Assembly: GCA_937960785.1 (NCBI GenBank)
Contig: CALGOZ010000062.1
Location: 1-42,511, forward strand
From: an uncultured Pseudogracilibacillus sp.
Lineage (GTDB): Bacteria; Bacillota; Bacilli; Bacillales; Amphibacillaceae
Direction of reading: 5' to 3'
Length of the DNA stretch: 42,511 nucleotides
Of this stretch, positions 34,667 through 42,511 are shown in pieces (within the stretch, counting starts at the first letter, position 1; the number at the start of each line of letters is the position of its first letter). Under the pieces are notes generated by a model. It saw nothing but the letters and a program-made list of their open reading frames with translations, was not told where the DNA came from and ran no database searches. Position numbers and translations under genes: made by a program.

Positions 34667-34712
34667 AGGGGAACAAGTTAGATTACATCTATTCCCCTAG
34701 ATTTTTTATTTT
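34667..34712 (+). terminator. Terminator-like hairpin facing the plus strand in the dnaE-ytsJ gap
   Basis: AGGGGAA (34667-34673) pairs with TTCCCCT (34692-34698), with an inner TAGAT/ATCTA stem and an asymmetric bulge. Only on the plus strand does a T-run follow (TTTTTTATTTT). All neighbouring genes are on the minus strand, where it continues without Ts. It may stop antisense or sRNA transcripts, or simply mark the 3' end of dnaE mRNA. Confidence 0.6.
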
Positions 34713-34734
34713 ACGTTTAATCATATAATTTTTA

Positions 34735-37700
34735 TCATCTAAATACAACATTTTTAGTTCCAAAATAGGAAATTAATTTTTCTCTACACGCATCATTGTA
34801 GTAAAGAGCGTATTGATTGCTTAATTTATATGTTTCTTTCGTTCGGGCATCATGGACGATCACCTTCGTATTTCCCCGATACATATCGGCTATTTGGCGC
34901 AAAATTTCGAGTACCTCATGGTGATTATGCTGTTCGATACGGAGGTAAAGATAGCCTTCCGATGAATCTTGTATATCTTTTAAGGAAAACGGATTGACGT
35001 TTTGAATGATTAGTTGGCGTTTACCTTTTCTTTCAGAGATTCGGCCTTGAATTTCATAAAATTTATTTTCCTCAAAAAACGGATGAATATGTCGCCAAAC
35101 GTCGGAAAAAATAACAGTTTCCATTTCTCCTGTCTCATCAGTAATCGTTGCAAAGGCCATCGAATCTCCTCGCCGGGTACGAATTTTATGAATACGTTGC
35201 ACATGAACGACTAATCGGGCGATAGCTCCTATTTGTAATCGTTGCGACGTATCAATCGTTCGATAATAGCGACTTGTAAGGAGTGCACGGTTTTCCTTTA
35301 GTGGGTGAGCAGAAACGTATGTGCCTAGCAACTCTTGTTCATCAGCTAATTTATCCATAATTGAGAAGTCTTCCATATCGATATAACTTGCTTTCATTTG
35401 TAATGAATCTTTGAAAAGAGCACCCTCTCCGTAATCGCCGAATAATTCTGCTCGTTCTAGTGCCGGCGTAATCGAGGCAAGTAGACTTGCGCGATTTTTA
35501 TACGTTTCATCGAAAGCGCCAGCTAAAATCAGTGTCTCTAAAGCATTCCGTTTAATTTTTACCCTTTGGACGAAATCGAATAAATTTTTAAAAGGCTTTT
35601 CTTTACGCTTTTCGATTATTTGTTGAACCGTTTCATATCCAATCCCTTTAATCGCCAAAAGACCAAAACGAATATTACGTCCTTCTACAGTAAAAGCAGC
35701 AAAACTACGATTAATCGAAGGAGGAAAAAGAGAAATTCCAAAACGCTTTGCTTCTTGGATGTAACGACTTCGCTTTTTATAATCTTCAGAGACTGAAGTC
35801 GTTAATAACTGGGCAAAAAAATGTGCTGGATAGTTTGCTTTTAAGTAAGCGAGGGTATAAGCAATTTTACTATAGGCAACTGAATGGCTCTTATTAAAAC
35901 CATAATCGGCAAAAGTAACAATCCATTCGAAAAGCTGTGAAGCTACCTTTTCTTCATATCCATTTTGCAAACATCCTTCTATAAACCGCTCGCGTTGTGC
36001 TTGGATTTCTGTACGGCTCTTTGCACTAATTGCTCGCCGTAGCAAATCAGCTTCTCCTAAGGAAAAAGAAGCGAACTGGTGGACAATTTGCATAATTTGT
36101 TCTTGATAGACGAGCACTCCATAGGTTTCTTTTAAAATTGGTTCTAAATGAGGGTGTAAATACGTAATTGGTTCCTGATTATGTTTCCGCCGGGTATACG
36201 TGTCGATCTGTTGCATCGGTCCTGGCCGATAAAGAGCATTCAAAGCGACTAAATCATCGAGGGAAGAAGGGCAAACCTTCTGTAACATTCGCTTCATCCC
36301 ATCGGATTCAAATTGGAAGACACCATTCGTTTCTCCCTTCTGCAAAAGGGAAAATGCCTTTTCATCTTGCCAATCTATATTCTCGAGGGAGAGGGGCGTT
36401 TTTTCCTCTCTTTCAATCGAAGTCATAATTCGTTCAATTAACGTAAGATTTCGTAAGCCTAGTAAATCCATCTTTAATAAACCAATCGCTTCTAACTCAT
36501 TCATCGCATATTGCGTAACATACATCGAAGGGCTCCCTTTAGTTAATGGAACATCTTGTCGCAAAGGTCGACTTCCTATAACAATTCCTGCTGCATGAAT
36601 CGACATATGTCGTGGCAAGCCCTCTAATTGAATGGCAACAGAAAATAACCTCCGTAACCGATTCGATTGTTTGATATAATTGACAAGTTCCTTCTGTTCA
36701 CGGACTATATCGACAATTCTCTTCGTCGCTTGGGATGGAATATGTCGTAAAATATATGCTTGATCTGCCTCATTGATATCCATTACTTTCATTACTTCAC
36801 GCAAGGTAGAGCGGGCTTGATAAGTTCCGAACGTAATAATTTGTGCTACGTAATCTTCTCCGTATTTATCTTGCACATATTCAATTACTTCATCTCTACG
36901 AGTATCGGAAAAATCAATATCAATATCCGGCATTGACACTCGCTCTGGATTTAAAAACCGCTCGAATAGTAAATTGTATTTTAAAGGATCTACATCTGTA
37001 ATACCTAATAAATAAGCAACGATCGAGCCTGCTGCCGAACCCCGACCTGGTCCTACTGCAATTTGTTTACGCTTTGCAAATTGGACGAAATCATAAACGA
37101 TTAAAAAATAATCAGAAAAACCTAACTGTTCGATTACAGTTAACTCATGGTCTAAACGTTTCAAGGCTTTTTCTTTGTTTTCTCTATATTTATTGTCTAG
37201 AGACTCTTCGCAAAGTCTTCGTAAATATTCGTTCGCTGTTTCTCCAGTATCGATTGGAAATTTCGGTAAATGAACTTTATCAAAATTAAAAGTTACGTCG
37301 CATTCTTTCGCGATTTGTCCTGTCATTTGTAAAGGTAGCGACCAAGTAGAAAACGCCTCTTCCATTTCAGCCTTTGAACGTAAATGTAAACTTAAATTCT
37401 CTTCATTTACCCGCTTGCCTTTCCATTTTTGTTGCGAGGCAATCGCTTGTAAACAATCATAACCGAGAGCATCTTTCTCTCGCACATAACGAACATCATG
37501 TAAGGCAACGGAAGCGACTTTTGTTTTTTCATAAAATCGCTTTGCCTTTTCTATATAAAGGTCATCACCTACAGATTTTCGTTCAAGACCTAAAAATACA
37601 TTTCTGACACCAAAAATTTCTTGAAATCGTTCAACAAAGGAAAATAGTTCATGATTTTTTTCTTCAACTAGATAATTTTTAACTAAAGAAGAGTTTACTT

Positions 37701-38061
37701 TTATAAAAAGGAATAAATGCTCCGTCGGTTCAAATAAATCCTCATAGGTACGGATAGACTCTGCTTTATAACGGGTAGAGATTTCAATTAATTGATGGTA
37801 TCCTTCGTTCGATTTAGCTAATAAAAGGAGTTCAACTATTTCCTCATCTAGTTCTACCTTTAAGTTTAAACCAAGTATCGGCTTAATCCCTTCCCTTTTA
37901 CACGCTTTGTAAAAAGGGATAGCTCCATAAAGTACAGCTTCATCTGTTATAGCTAACGTATCGTATTGTAACTTTTTCGCCTTCTTCACTAATTGATCAA
38001 TCTGTACCGTACTTTTCATAAAACTGTATCCTGTTCTAACTTGTAAATGAGTGAACGTCAT
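34735..38061 (-). CDS. dnaE: DNA polymerase III subunit alpha, DnaE type
   Basis: Error-prone replicative polymerase that extends primers before PolC takes over in Firmicutes. The 1108 residues comprise an N-terminal PHP domain (about 1-210), a catalytic core with PGRGSAAGSIVAYLLG and the Asp triad PDIDIDFSDTRR, fingers with FGTYQARSTLREV, a helix-hairpin-helix region (FGLLAIKGIGYETVQ, about 800) and a C-terminal OB-fold (about 960-1045). No proofreading exonuclease is present, distinguishing it from PolC. The binding site is weak (AAAGGTTGG). It is divergent from ytrH. Confidence 0.97.
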   Translation of the reverse strand: MTFTHLQVRTGYSFMKSTVQIDQLVKKAKKLQYDTLAITDEAVLYGAIPFYKACKREGIKPILGLNLKVELDEEIVELLLLAKSNEGYHQLIEISTRYKAESIRTYEDLFEPTEHLFLFIKVNSSLVKNYLVEEKNHELFSFVERFQEIFGVRNVFLGLERKSVGDDLYIEKAKRFYEKTKVASVALHDVRYVREKDALGYDCLQAIASQQKWKGKRVNEENLSLHLRSKAEMEEAFSTWSLPLQMTGQIAKECDVTFNFDKVHLPKFPIDTGETANEYLRRLCEESLDNKYRENKEKALKRLDHELTVIEQLGFSDYFLIVYDFVQFAKRKQIAVGPGRGSAAGSIVAYLLGITDVDPLKYNLLFERFLNPERVSMPDIDIDFSDTRRDEVIEYVQDKYGEDYVAQIITFGTYQARSTLREVMKVMDINEADQAYILRHIPSQATKRIVDIVREQKELVNYIKQSNRLRRLFSVAIQLEGLPRHMSIHAAGIVIGSRPLRQDVPLTKGSPSMYVTQYAMNELEAIGLLKMDLLGLRNLTLIERIMTSIEREEKTPLSLENIDWQDEKAFSLLQKGETNGVFQFESDGMKRMLQKVCPSSLDDLVALNALYRPGPMQQIDTYTRRKHNQEPITYLHPHLEPILKETYGVLVYQEQIMQIVHQFASFSLGEADLLRRAISAKSRTEIQAQRERFIEGCLQNGYEEKVASQLFEWIVTFADYGFNKSHSVAYSKIAYTLAYLKANYPAHFFAQLLTTSVSEDYKKRSRYIQEAKRFGISLFPPSINRSFAAFTVEGRNIRFGLLAIKGIGYETVQQIIEKRKEKPFKNLFDFVQRVKIKRNALETLILAGAFDETYKNRASLLASITPALERAELFGDYGEGALFKDSLQMKASYIDMEDFSIMDKLADEQELLGTYVSAHPLKENRALLTSRYYRTIDTSQRLQIGAIARLVVHVQRIHKIRTRRGDSMAFATITDETGEMETVIFSDVWRHIHPFFEENKFYEIQGRISERKGKRQLIIQNVNPFSLKDIQDSSEGYLYLRIEQHNHHEVLEILRQIADMYRGNTKVIVHDARTKETYKLSNQYALYYNDACREKLISYFGTKNVVFR

Positions 38062-38134
38062 TATTATTCCAACCTTTTTTCCTTTTATCTTGTGTTTATT
38101 TAAAATTTAACAAAACGAACAATTCTCTTCCTTA

Positions 38135-38140
38135 ATTATA
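38135..38140 (-). promoter_or_regulatory. Candidate dnaE -10 element
   Basis: A perfect TATAAT on the minus strand about 74 bases before the dnaE ATG. I find no -35 at 16-18 bp, so this is weak evidence. Confidence 0.4.
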
Positions 38141-38189
38141 ACGTGAAAATAGTTCCCTTTCCACCAAGTAAGCAAACAAATGTTCCGGT

Positions 38190-38218
38190 ACATAACTTGT
38201 CTATCCTTTACATATATA
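38190..38218 (+). promoter_or_regulatory. Candidate sigma-E promoter of ytrH-ytrI
   Basis: ACATAAC (38190-38196), a 14-bp spacer and CATATATA (38211-38218) resemble the mother-cell sigma-E elements (KMATATT and CATACAHT). The implied start point, near 38225, lies just upstream of the preferred ytrH ATG. It fits the known sigma-E control of ytrHI in B. subtilis. Confidence 0.5.
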
Positions 38219-38240
38219 TGAGTAAATGGGGGAATGCGCG

Positions 38241-38573
38241 ATGGATGAACGATTTTTCGTCACCTTTATTCATTGTTTTTTTATCGCATTTGGCGTAATG
38301 ATTGGTGGTGCAGTAATCGGTAGTATTGGGGCGTTTTTAACGGGGGGATCTCCGTTACATGCAATTCATCGCATTAGTCAGTCCTTAAAAATATGGGCTG
38401 TCGTCGCAGCAATTGGCGGCACTTTCGATGCGATTGAAAGCTTTCAAAAAGGATTTCTCGACGGGGCGACGCTCGATCTTTTAAAACAGTTTATGTTTAT
38501 TTTATCAGCGATGATGGGGGTTAAAACCTCCCTCCTCTTGATCAGTTGGATGACGAGTGAGGAATGGATGTAA
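38241..38573 (+). CDS. ytrH: Sporulation membrane protein YtrH
   Basis: A small (110 residues) hydrophobic protein with about three membrane helices and the conserved FFIAFGVMIGGAVIGSIGAFL and KIWAVVAAIGGTFDAI segments of YtrH, a mother-cell protein needed for proper spore cortex in B. subtilis. The frame allows an ATG at 38226, but a GGGGG site lies eight bases before the ATG at 38241, and the candidate promoter would start transcription at about the earlier codon. Its stop overlaps the ytrI start (TAATG). Confidence 0.88.
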   Translation: MDERFFVTFIHCFFIAFGVMIGGAVIGSIGAFLTGGSPLHAIHRISQSLKIWAVVAAIGGTFDAIESFQKGFLDGATLDLLKQFMFILSAMMGVKTSLLLISWMTSEEWM

Positions 38574-39070
38574 TGCACGTGCCTCCTTTTTATCGTAGGC
38601 GTAGTTGGCAACTATTCGGCCTTGGTTTAATTGCCGGTGGACTTGTCGGTTATGGAATCTTTCTCTTTATGTACGGAAAAATGTATAGTGACCTTTTGAC
38701 AGAAAATGTCGAACTCGAAGCAGAAGTGAAAAACCTTCAACAACAAAATGAAATTTTACTCCATGATAAAGAACAATTACAACAAGAACAACCTCTTACC
38801 GTTCAAACGATTGAGTTGCACTATATAAATGAAAAAGAATTTCGCTTCGATCGTTTAACGACTCACCAATTAAACGAATTAATAAAGGAAGAATTAAAAG
38901 AAATAGTCGGAAAAAGCGTCGAAAGTATTGCAGAAAATCACGAACTTCTCATTCAACTTATTGAAAAAAAGACTTTCTCATTAGATGATGTCGATTATCA
39001 TTTTATCGTGAGGAAGTTAATTCTTACAGAAACCTTAATCGTCCATCTTGAGGTGAAATTTGCAAAATAA
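38573..39070 (+). CDS. ytrI: Sporulation membrane protein YtrI
   Basis: A 165-residue protein with one transmembrane helix (about 14-35), then a coiled coil (about 40-70, rich in Glu/Gln/Leu) and a C-terminal domain. The start MHVPPFYRRRSWQLF agrees with YtrI proteins. The frame is open from an ATG nine bases earlier (38564), but that codon is only one base from GAGG; the ATG at 38573 overlaps the ytrH stop by one base, suggesting coupling. Works with YtrH in cortex formation, judging by the family. Confidence 0.86.
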   Translation: MHVPPFYRRRSWQLFGLGLIAGGLVGYGIFLFMYGKMYSDLLTENVELEAEVKNLQQQNEILLHDKEQLQQEQPLTVQTIELHYINEKEFRFDRLTTHQLNELIKEELKEIVGKSVESIAENHELLIQLIEKKTFSLDDVDYHFIVRKLILTETLIVHLEVKFAK

Positions 39071-39104
39071 GTAATAACTCAGGGGGAGCTTCTCCAATGT
39101 TTTT

Positions 39105-39133
39105 TTGCAACAAATATATAACAAATGTATAAA
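39105..39133 (+). promoter_or_regulatory. Promoter of the 60-residue small gene
   Basis: TTGCAA (39105-39110), 17-bp spacer, TATAAA (39128-39133). Just before it, a short GGAG/CTCC hairpin followed by seven Ts (about 39083-39106) may be the weak terminator of ytrH-ytrI. Confidence 0.55.
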
Positions 39134-39198
39134 GTAGTAGCTATCATGTGTAAAATTATATAAAATAGAAAGTAAAGATTAAAGAAAGGATGACTAGC

Positions 39199-39381
39199 AT
39201 GACTGTACTCGATCGTCGAGAAATGCGTGATGATAAAATTCGTCAGTTAAAAGAAGGTCGCTCTGTATATGCTGAATCAGACGAATTAATTCGTTTAATT
39301 AAACGTGGAATAGAGAAGGAGAACTTACAAGTTACACTAGAAAAAACAGATGGAGGGTGCTGGTTTATTCCAGATGAATAA
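39199..39381 (+). CDS. Small hypothetical protein, 60 residues
   Basis: I do not recognise the family with certainty. The product, starting MTVLDRREMRDDKIRQLK and ending GGCWFIPDE, is charged, soluble and predicted helical with a short C-terminal strand; no signal or membrane segment. The ATG at 39199 is nine bases after AAAGG and is preferred to the ATG at 39190 that abuts it. Good promoter, binding site and a shared terminator with nrnA support a real gene. Small conserved genes occur here between ytrI and nrnA in relatives. Confidence 0.75.
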   Translation: MTVLDRREMRDDKIRQLKEGRSVYAESDELIRLIKRGIEKENLQVTLEKTDGGCWFIPDE

Positions 39382-39395
39382 AATGAAACATAATA

Positions 39396-39450
39396 GGAAA
39401 AAATTGTGCTGAACTTACCTTTCATGAAGATAAGTTTCAGCACAATTTAT
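39396..39450. terminator. Shared terminator between the small gene and nrnA
   Basis: A long stem, TTGTGCTGAACTTA (39404-39417) with TAAGTTTCAGCACAA (39431-39445), one bulged base. The minus strand continues with TTTTTT, ending nrnA; the plus strand continues TTTATTTATTG, which would also serve the small gene. Confidence 0.85.
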
Positions 39451-40389
39451 TTATTGCTCTTCACATAAGGCTTCTAAGTCAGCAATTAACTGATCCGCTT
39501 CTTCCCAAGAATTCACTGTAGCACCAGAAGCGAGGGGATGACCACCACCATTGTATTTTGTCGCTAATTCATTAATTACCGGTCCCTTTGAACGTAGGCG
39601 AACACGAATGATATTTACCTCTTCTACAAATACAGCCCAAGCCCGAATTCCTTTTATATCTCCAAATGTTCCCACTAACTTACTCGTCTCTAAAGGAGTG
39701 ACATCGTATTCATTTAATATATTATTCGTAATTTTAACAAAACTCACTCCAGATTCGGATATGTGTAATTCGTTTAAAATCTTCCCCCGCAAACGGGCGA
39801 TATTCGGTTCGATCTCATACATTCCATCGTATAAGGCTTGTCGATCGAAAGGATATTCAATTAAGTCTGCTGCATAACGAAAAGTTTTATTTCGGGTACT
39901 TGGAAATAAAAAACGTCCCGTATCACCAACGATACCGCCATAAATTAAACGAGCAATTGATTCATCCATTTCAAGCTCATCAATATTAGATAAATAAAGT
40001 TCATAAATCATCTCAGAAGTTGAACTCGCCTCTGTATCAACCCACGACAAATCGCCATAAGGATCGACATTCGGATGATGATCTATCTTAATAATTTCCT
40101 TTCCTAATGTGTAACGTCGATCATCAATTCGATCGGTATTTGCCGTATCACAAACGATAATTAATGCATCTTTAAAGGATTCATCATTGATGTCATCCAT
40201 TCGTGCTAAAAACGTTAACGACGGATCTTCTACACCAACGGCATATACGGTTTTACTTGGAAAGGATTTTTCAATCATTTTTTTCAAACCAACTTGGGAA
40301 CCAATCGCATCGGGATCTGGACGTACATGACGGTGAACGATAATCGTATCATAAGCTTTAATCTTCTCAATAATTTGTTGTTTTACCAT
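39451..40389 (-). CDS. nrnA: Oligoribonuclease/nanoRNase NrnA (DHH family)
   Basis: Degrades very short RNAs and 3'-phosphoadenosine 5'-phosphate (pAp). The 312 residues have the DHH motifs HRHVRPDPDAIGSQ, DTANTDRI, KIDHHPN and, in the DHHA1 domain, the glycine-rich GGGHPLASGA. Formerly YtqI in B. subtilis and in the same position. The frame allows GTG at 40398, but AAGGTG lies eight bases before ATG 40387-40389, which is preferred. Own terminator; divergent from ytpI. Confidence 0.94.
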   Translation of the reverse strand: MVKQQIIEKIKAYDTIIVHRHVRPDPDAIGSQVGLKKMIEKSFPSKTVYAVGVEDPSLTFLARMDDINDESFKDALIIVCDTANTDRIDDRRYTLGKEIIKIDHHPNVDPYGDLSWVDTEASSTSEMIYELYLSNIDELEMDESIARLIYGGIVGDTGRFLFPSTRNKTFRYAADLIEYPFDRQALYDGMYEIEPNIARLRGKILNELHISESGVSFVKITNNILNEYDVTPLETSKLVGTFGDIKGIRAWAVFVEEVNIIRVRLRSKGPVINELATKYNGGGHPLASGATVNSWEEADQLIADLEALCEEQ

Positions 40390-40523
40390 ATGTATCACAC
40401 CTTACATAAGTATTTCAAAGTACACGAGTCTTTACTTCTTATAATGAGGGATAGCTTTTTGTAGAATTATCGCTTAAAAAAAGCTACAATAAGAAACGAC
40501 TACGAATGTTAGGAGAATGAAGA

Positions 40524-40820
40524 ATGTTAATCTTCGCAATATTAATCGTTATATCCATTGTCATGTACATTTATTATAAAGTAGCCATCTTAAAAACGAA
40601 AGAAACTTTATTACAAAAATATCAAAATGCGAAGGCGAGAATCTTTTTAGGTATTTTTTTAATTTCCTTTGCAATCAATCAATATATAGCCGTTCAAATT
40701 AAAACGATTTTAATTATTAGTATTATCTTTATTTTCTTAGGTGTCTTACAGCTCGTCGATGGATATAAACAAGCGAAACATTACCGTAACGAATGGCGTC
40801 GCCTAAATCCCGAACAATAA
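40524..40820 (+). CDS. ytpI: YtpI-like membrane protein
   Basis: A 98-residue protein with about three hydrophobic helices (1-20, 42-58, 62-80), short basic segments (KTKETLLQKYQNAKAR) and a charged C-terminus. Matches YtpI in length and position next to ytoI and nrnA. Role unknown. ATG behind TTAGGAGAATGAAGA. Convergent with ytoI and separated from it by a nested hairpin. Confidence 0.85.
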   Translation: MLIFAILIVISIVMYIYYKVAILKTKETLLQKYQNAKARIFLGIFLISFAINQYIAVQIKTILIISIIFIFLGVLQLVDGYKQAKHYRNEWRRLNPEQ

Positions 40821-40835
40821 AATAAATTTAAAGAG

Positions 40836-40905
40836 GCACACAGTTTTTCTAATTAATTAGCGTAACAAATCGACGCTACAAAGAAACTGTGTGCGTTTTA
40901 TTTTA
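40836..40905 (+). terminator. Nested hairpin terminator between ytpI and ytoI
   Basis: An 11-bp outer stem, GCACACAGTTT (40836-40846) with AAACTGTGTGC (40884-40894), encloses a perfect 6-bp stem, TAGCGT (40858-40863) with ACGCTA (40873-40878). The plus strand then reads GTTTTATTTT. On the minus strand T content is poorer, so it serves ytpI best and perhaps ytoI. Confidence 0.8.
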
Positions 40906-40920
40906 TCCAAAAACGGTTCA

Positions 40921-42228
40921 TTATCGGTCCATCAATTGTGCCATTAAGAGCGCTTTGCCGACAATTTTTCGACCATTATATATATCGACATTAATCTTTG
41001 CATATAGACGACCTGCATCGAGAAGTTGGGGTCGAATGACTAAATTACTTTCCATTTGAACCGGTTCAATAAAATGTAAGGATATACTTTCTGTTGCCAT
41101 ATTCCCTTTTTTTAAATGAAGGAGTAACCTCGCACTCGCTTCGGTTATAATCGTCGTTAAGACTCCGTTGGATAACGTTCCGAATTGGTTGGTCATCTGC
41201 GGTGTCACATCGATTTCAAAAACCGTCGGGTCTCCCTCAACTTGTTCAATTCCCCGGGAAATAATATCATGGATTGTCTCCCCTACTTGTGGCTGACGTT
41301 GTACTTCATTTAAGGCCTTTAATACGTCTTGACGTGATACGAGTCCTTCTAGTTTTTTTGATTCATCAATGACCGGCACAACTTCAATTCCTTCCCAGAC
41401 CATTAAATGAGCGACATAGGCGAGGGAAGTTTTTGCCTGAACACATATTGGATTTTTTGTCATTACTTTTTCAATCGGTGTATCTTCATCGACATTTACG
41501 ACGTCCTTTGAAGTAACGATTCCACTAACATTACTTGAATCATCAATGACCGGAAAACGGGTATGGTTCGTTAACCGGTTTAATTCATACCAATCGCTTA
41601 CCGTATCTTTATTGTATAGATGATGCACCTCGTCATAAGGCGTATAAATATCACTTACGAAGACGATTTCTTTTTTAATCATTTGGTCGTAGATTGCACG
41701 GTTAATCATTTCAGCGACGGTAAACGTGTCGTAACTTGTCGACATGATTGGTAAATCTTTTTCGTCAGCTAATCGTTTAATATGGTCATTCGTATCAAAC
41801 CCACCAGTAATTAAAACTGCTGCCCCTTCTTTTATCGCTAGCTCGTGAGCTTTTACACGGTTTCCTACAATCAGCAATGAATCTGCTTCAGTATAACGCA
41901 TCATCGCGTTGAGTTGCATCGCCCCGATGACGAACTTGTTTAACGTTTTATGTAAGCCACCTCGGCCACCGAGTACTTGACCGTCAACGATGTTAATTAC
42001 TTCGGCAAAGGTTAAACGTTTAAAATGTTCTTTTTCTTTCTTTTCAATTCGAATTGTACCGACCCGTTCAATCGTGCTAACAAGTCCTTGGTTTTCCGCT
42101 TCTTTAATCGCTCTGTAAGCGGTTCCGTCACTAACATTTAACTCTTTGGCAATTTGACGTACAGATATTTTATGTCCGACTTCTAGACCGGTTATATGTC
42201 GAATAATTTGTTCATGTTTTGTAGCCAT
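40921..42228 (-). CDS. ytoI: YtoI: HTH, DRTGG, CBS-pair and hotdog-fold protein
   Basis: A 435-residue multi-domain protein. N-terminal winged helix (about 1-65: ISVRQIAKELNVSDGTAYRAIKE-like), DRTGG domain (about 75-185), two CBS modules (about 190-310; FPVIDDSSNVSGIVTSKDV and VVPVIDESKKLEGLVSRQDV), and a hotdog/thioesterase-like domain (about 325-430; GVLTTIITEASARLL). CBS pairs usually bind adenine nucleotides, so this may be a nucleotide- or acyl-CoA-responsive DNA-binding regulator; no target is established. ATG behind GTAGGAGGAACTT. Confidence 0.9.
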   Translation of the reverse strand: MATKHEQIIRHITGLEVGHKISVRQIAKELNVSDGTAYRAIKEAENQGLVSTIERVGTIRIEKKEKEHFKRLTFAEVINIVDGQVLGGRGGLHKTLNKFVIGAMQLNAMMRYTEADSLLIVGNRVKAHELAIKEGAAVLITGGFDTNDHIKRLADEKDLPIMSTSYDTFTVAEMINRAIYDQMIKKEIVFVSDIYTPYDEVHHLYNKDTVSDWYELNRLTNHTRFPVIDDSSNVSGIVTSKDVVNVDEDTPIEKVMTKNPICVQAKTSLAYVAHLMVWEGIEVVPVIDESKKLEGLVSRQDVLKALNEVQRQPQVGETIHDIISRGIEQVEGDPTVFEIDVTPQMTNQFGTLSNGVLTTIITEASARLLLHLKKGNMATESISLHFIEPVQMESNLVIRPQLLDAGRLYAKINVDIYNGRKIVGKALLMAQLMDR

Positions 42229-42274
42229 AAGTTCCTCCTACAATAAACTGTACTAGTCTGTTATATTAAATCTA

Positions 42275-42303
42275 ATTATACAGATGTTTACAGATTAGTA
42301 CAA
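42275..42303 (-). promoter_or_regulatory. ytoI promoter with repeated CTGTA motifs
   Basis: On the minus strand: TTGTAC (42298-42303), 17-bp spacer, perfect TATAAT (42275-42280). TCTGTA occurs twice, 10 bp apart, within the spacer and -10, and ACTAGT-centred CTGTACTAGTCTG lies downstream (42248-42260). The motifs could be operators, perhaps for YtoI itself. Confidence 0.6.
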
Positions 42304-42407
42304 TTTAATTGCTATATATTGAAACTCTATGGCTAAAGTAGCATTTTGTTATACTTTTGCGCATTTCATTAGTTTTTTGATTAGAAGAAAAAATGATCTG
42401 TTATAAT

Positions 42408-42511
42408 TTAAGCTCCTTGTTGGGTACGTTGCTCGATCTTTTCTTCTCGTTCCATGACCGGTGGCTCTGTCAAACGTAAAAATGTCGCCAAATTACCCCC
42501 GACGACAAGAA
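42408..42511 (-). CDS. 3' end of an unidentified gene, cut by the window edge
   Basis: The frame reads through from the window end to a TAA at 42408-42410: 34 codons beginning LVVGGNLATFLRLTEPPVM and ending QRTQQGA. A hydrophobic Gly-rich stretch is followed by a charged tail rich in Glu/Lys/Gln. It is in the same orientation as ytoI and lies 180 bases upstream of it, with no clear terminator. Too little remains to name it. Confidence 0.5.
   Translation of the reverse strand, partial: LVVGGNLATFLRLTEPPVMEREEKIEQRTQQGA

Overview
The window is a stretch of chromosome from a low-GC, Gram-positive, endospore-forming bacterium of the family Bacillaceae. The evidence is the gene order, which follows the Bacillus subtilis 'yt' region (infC-rpmI-rplT, thrS, ytxC, dnaI-dnaB-nrdR, gapB, coaE, mutM, polA, phoR-phoP, mdh-icd-citZ, ytvI, fxsA, pyk-pfkA, accA-accD, ytsJ, dnaE, ytrH-ytrI, nrnA, ytpI, ytoI). 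Strong AGGAGG ribosome-binding sites, frequent TTG/GTG starts, a T-box, an L20 leader and sporulation genes (ytxC, ytrH, ytrI, ytvI) agree. I cannot name genus or species. Almost all genes are on the minus strand; ytvI, ytrH-ytrI, a 60-residue small gene and ytpI are on the plus strand.

Layout. 1-160: degenerate tandem repeat of about 51 bp outside the rplT terminator. 165-1585: infC-rpmI-rplT operon with promoter, L20-responsive leader attenuator and an ATT start on infC. 1592-3882: thrS under a T-box. 3964-7630: ytxC, then the primosome genes dnaI and dnaB with nrdR. 7816-9000: gapB with a terminator and a candidate CcpN operator over its promoter. 9092-13278: coaE, mutM, polA. 13423-20361: a phosphate block, pstS-pstC-pstA-pstB followed by phoP-phoR, plus a second PhoP-like response regulator without a kinase; TTTACA repeats with about 11-bp phasing precede pstS and the extra regulator. 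20397-22776: iron-type alcohol dehydrogenase and a nitrilase-superfamily hydrolase, the latter with a near-consensus cre site. 22844-26647: TCA genes citZ, icd, mdh. 26798-33101: ytvI, fxsA, pfkA-pyk, accD-accA. 33221-38061: malic enzyme and dnaE. 38190-42510: ytrH-ytrI, a small gene, nrnA, ytpI, ytoI and the end of an unidentified gene running off the window.

How it fits together. Most of the window is housekeeping: translation, replication initiation and repair, lower glycolysis and gluconeogenesis (pfkA, pyk, gapB), the entry steps of the TCA cycle, NADPH supply by malic enzyme, and the first step of fatty-acid synthesis. The accessory-looking part is about 15.6-22.7 kb: compared with the B. 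subtilis order, in which mdh is next to phoP, seven genes lie between them (nitrilase, alcohol dehydrogenase, extra response regulator, pstSCAB). That block joins phosphate uptake to its own two-component system and is the most interesting segment. I saw no CRISPR array, prophage, insertion sequence, rRNA or tRNA gene, and no clear evidence of a wholly new system.
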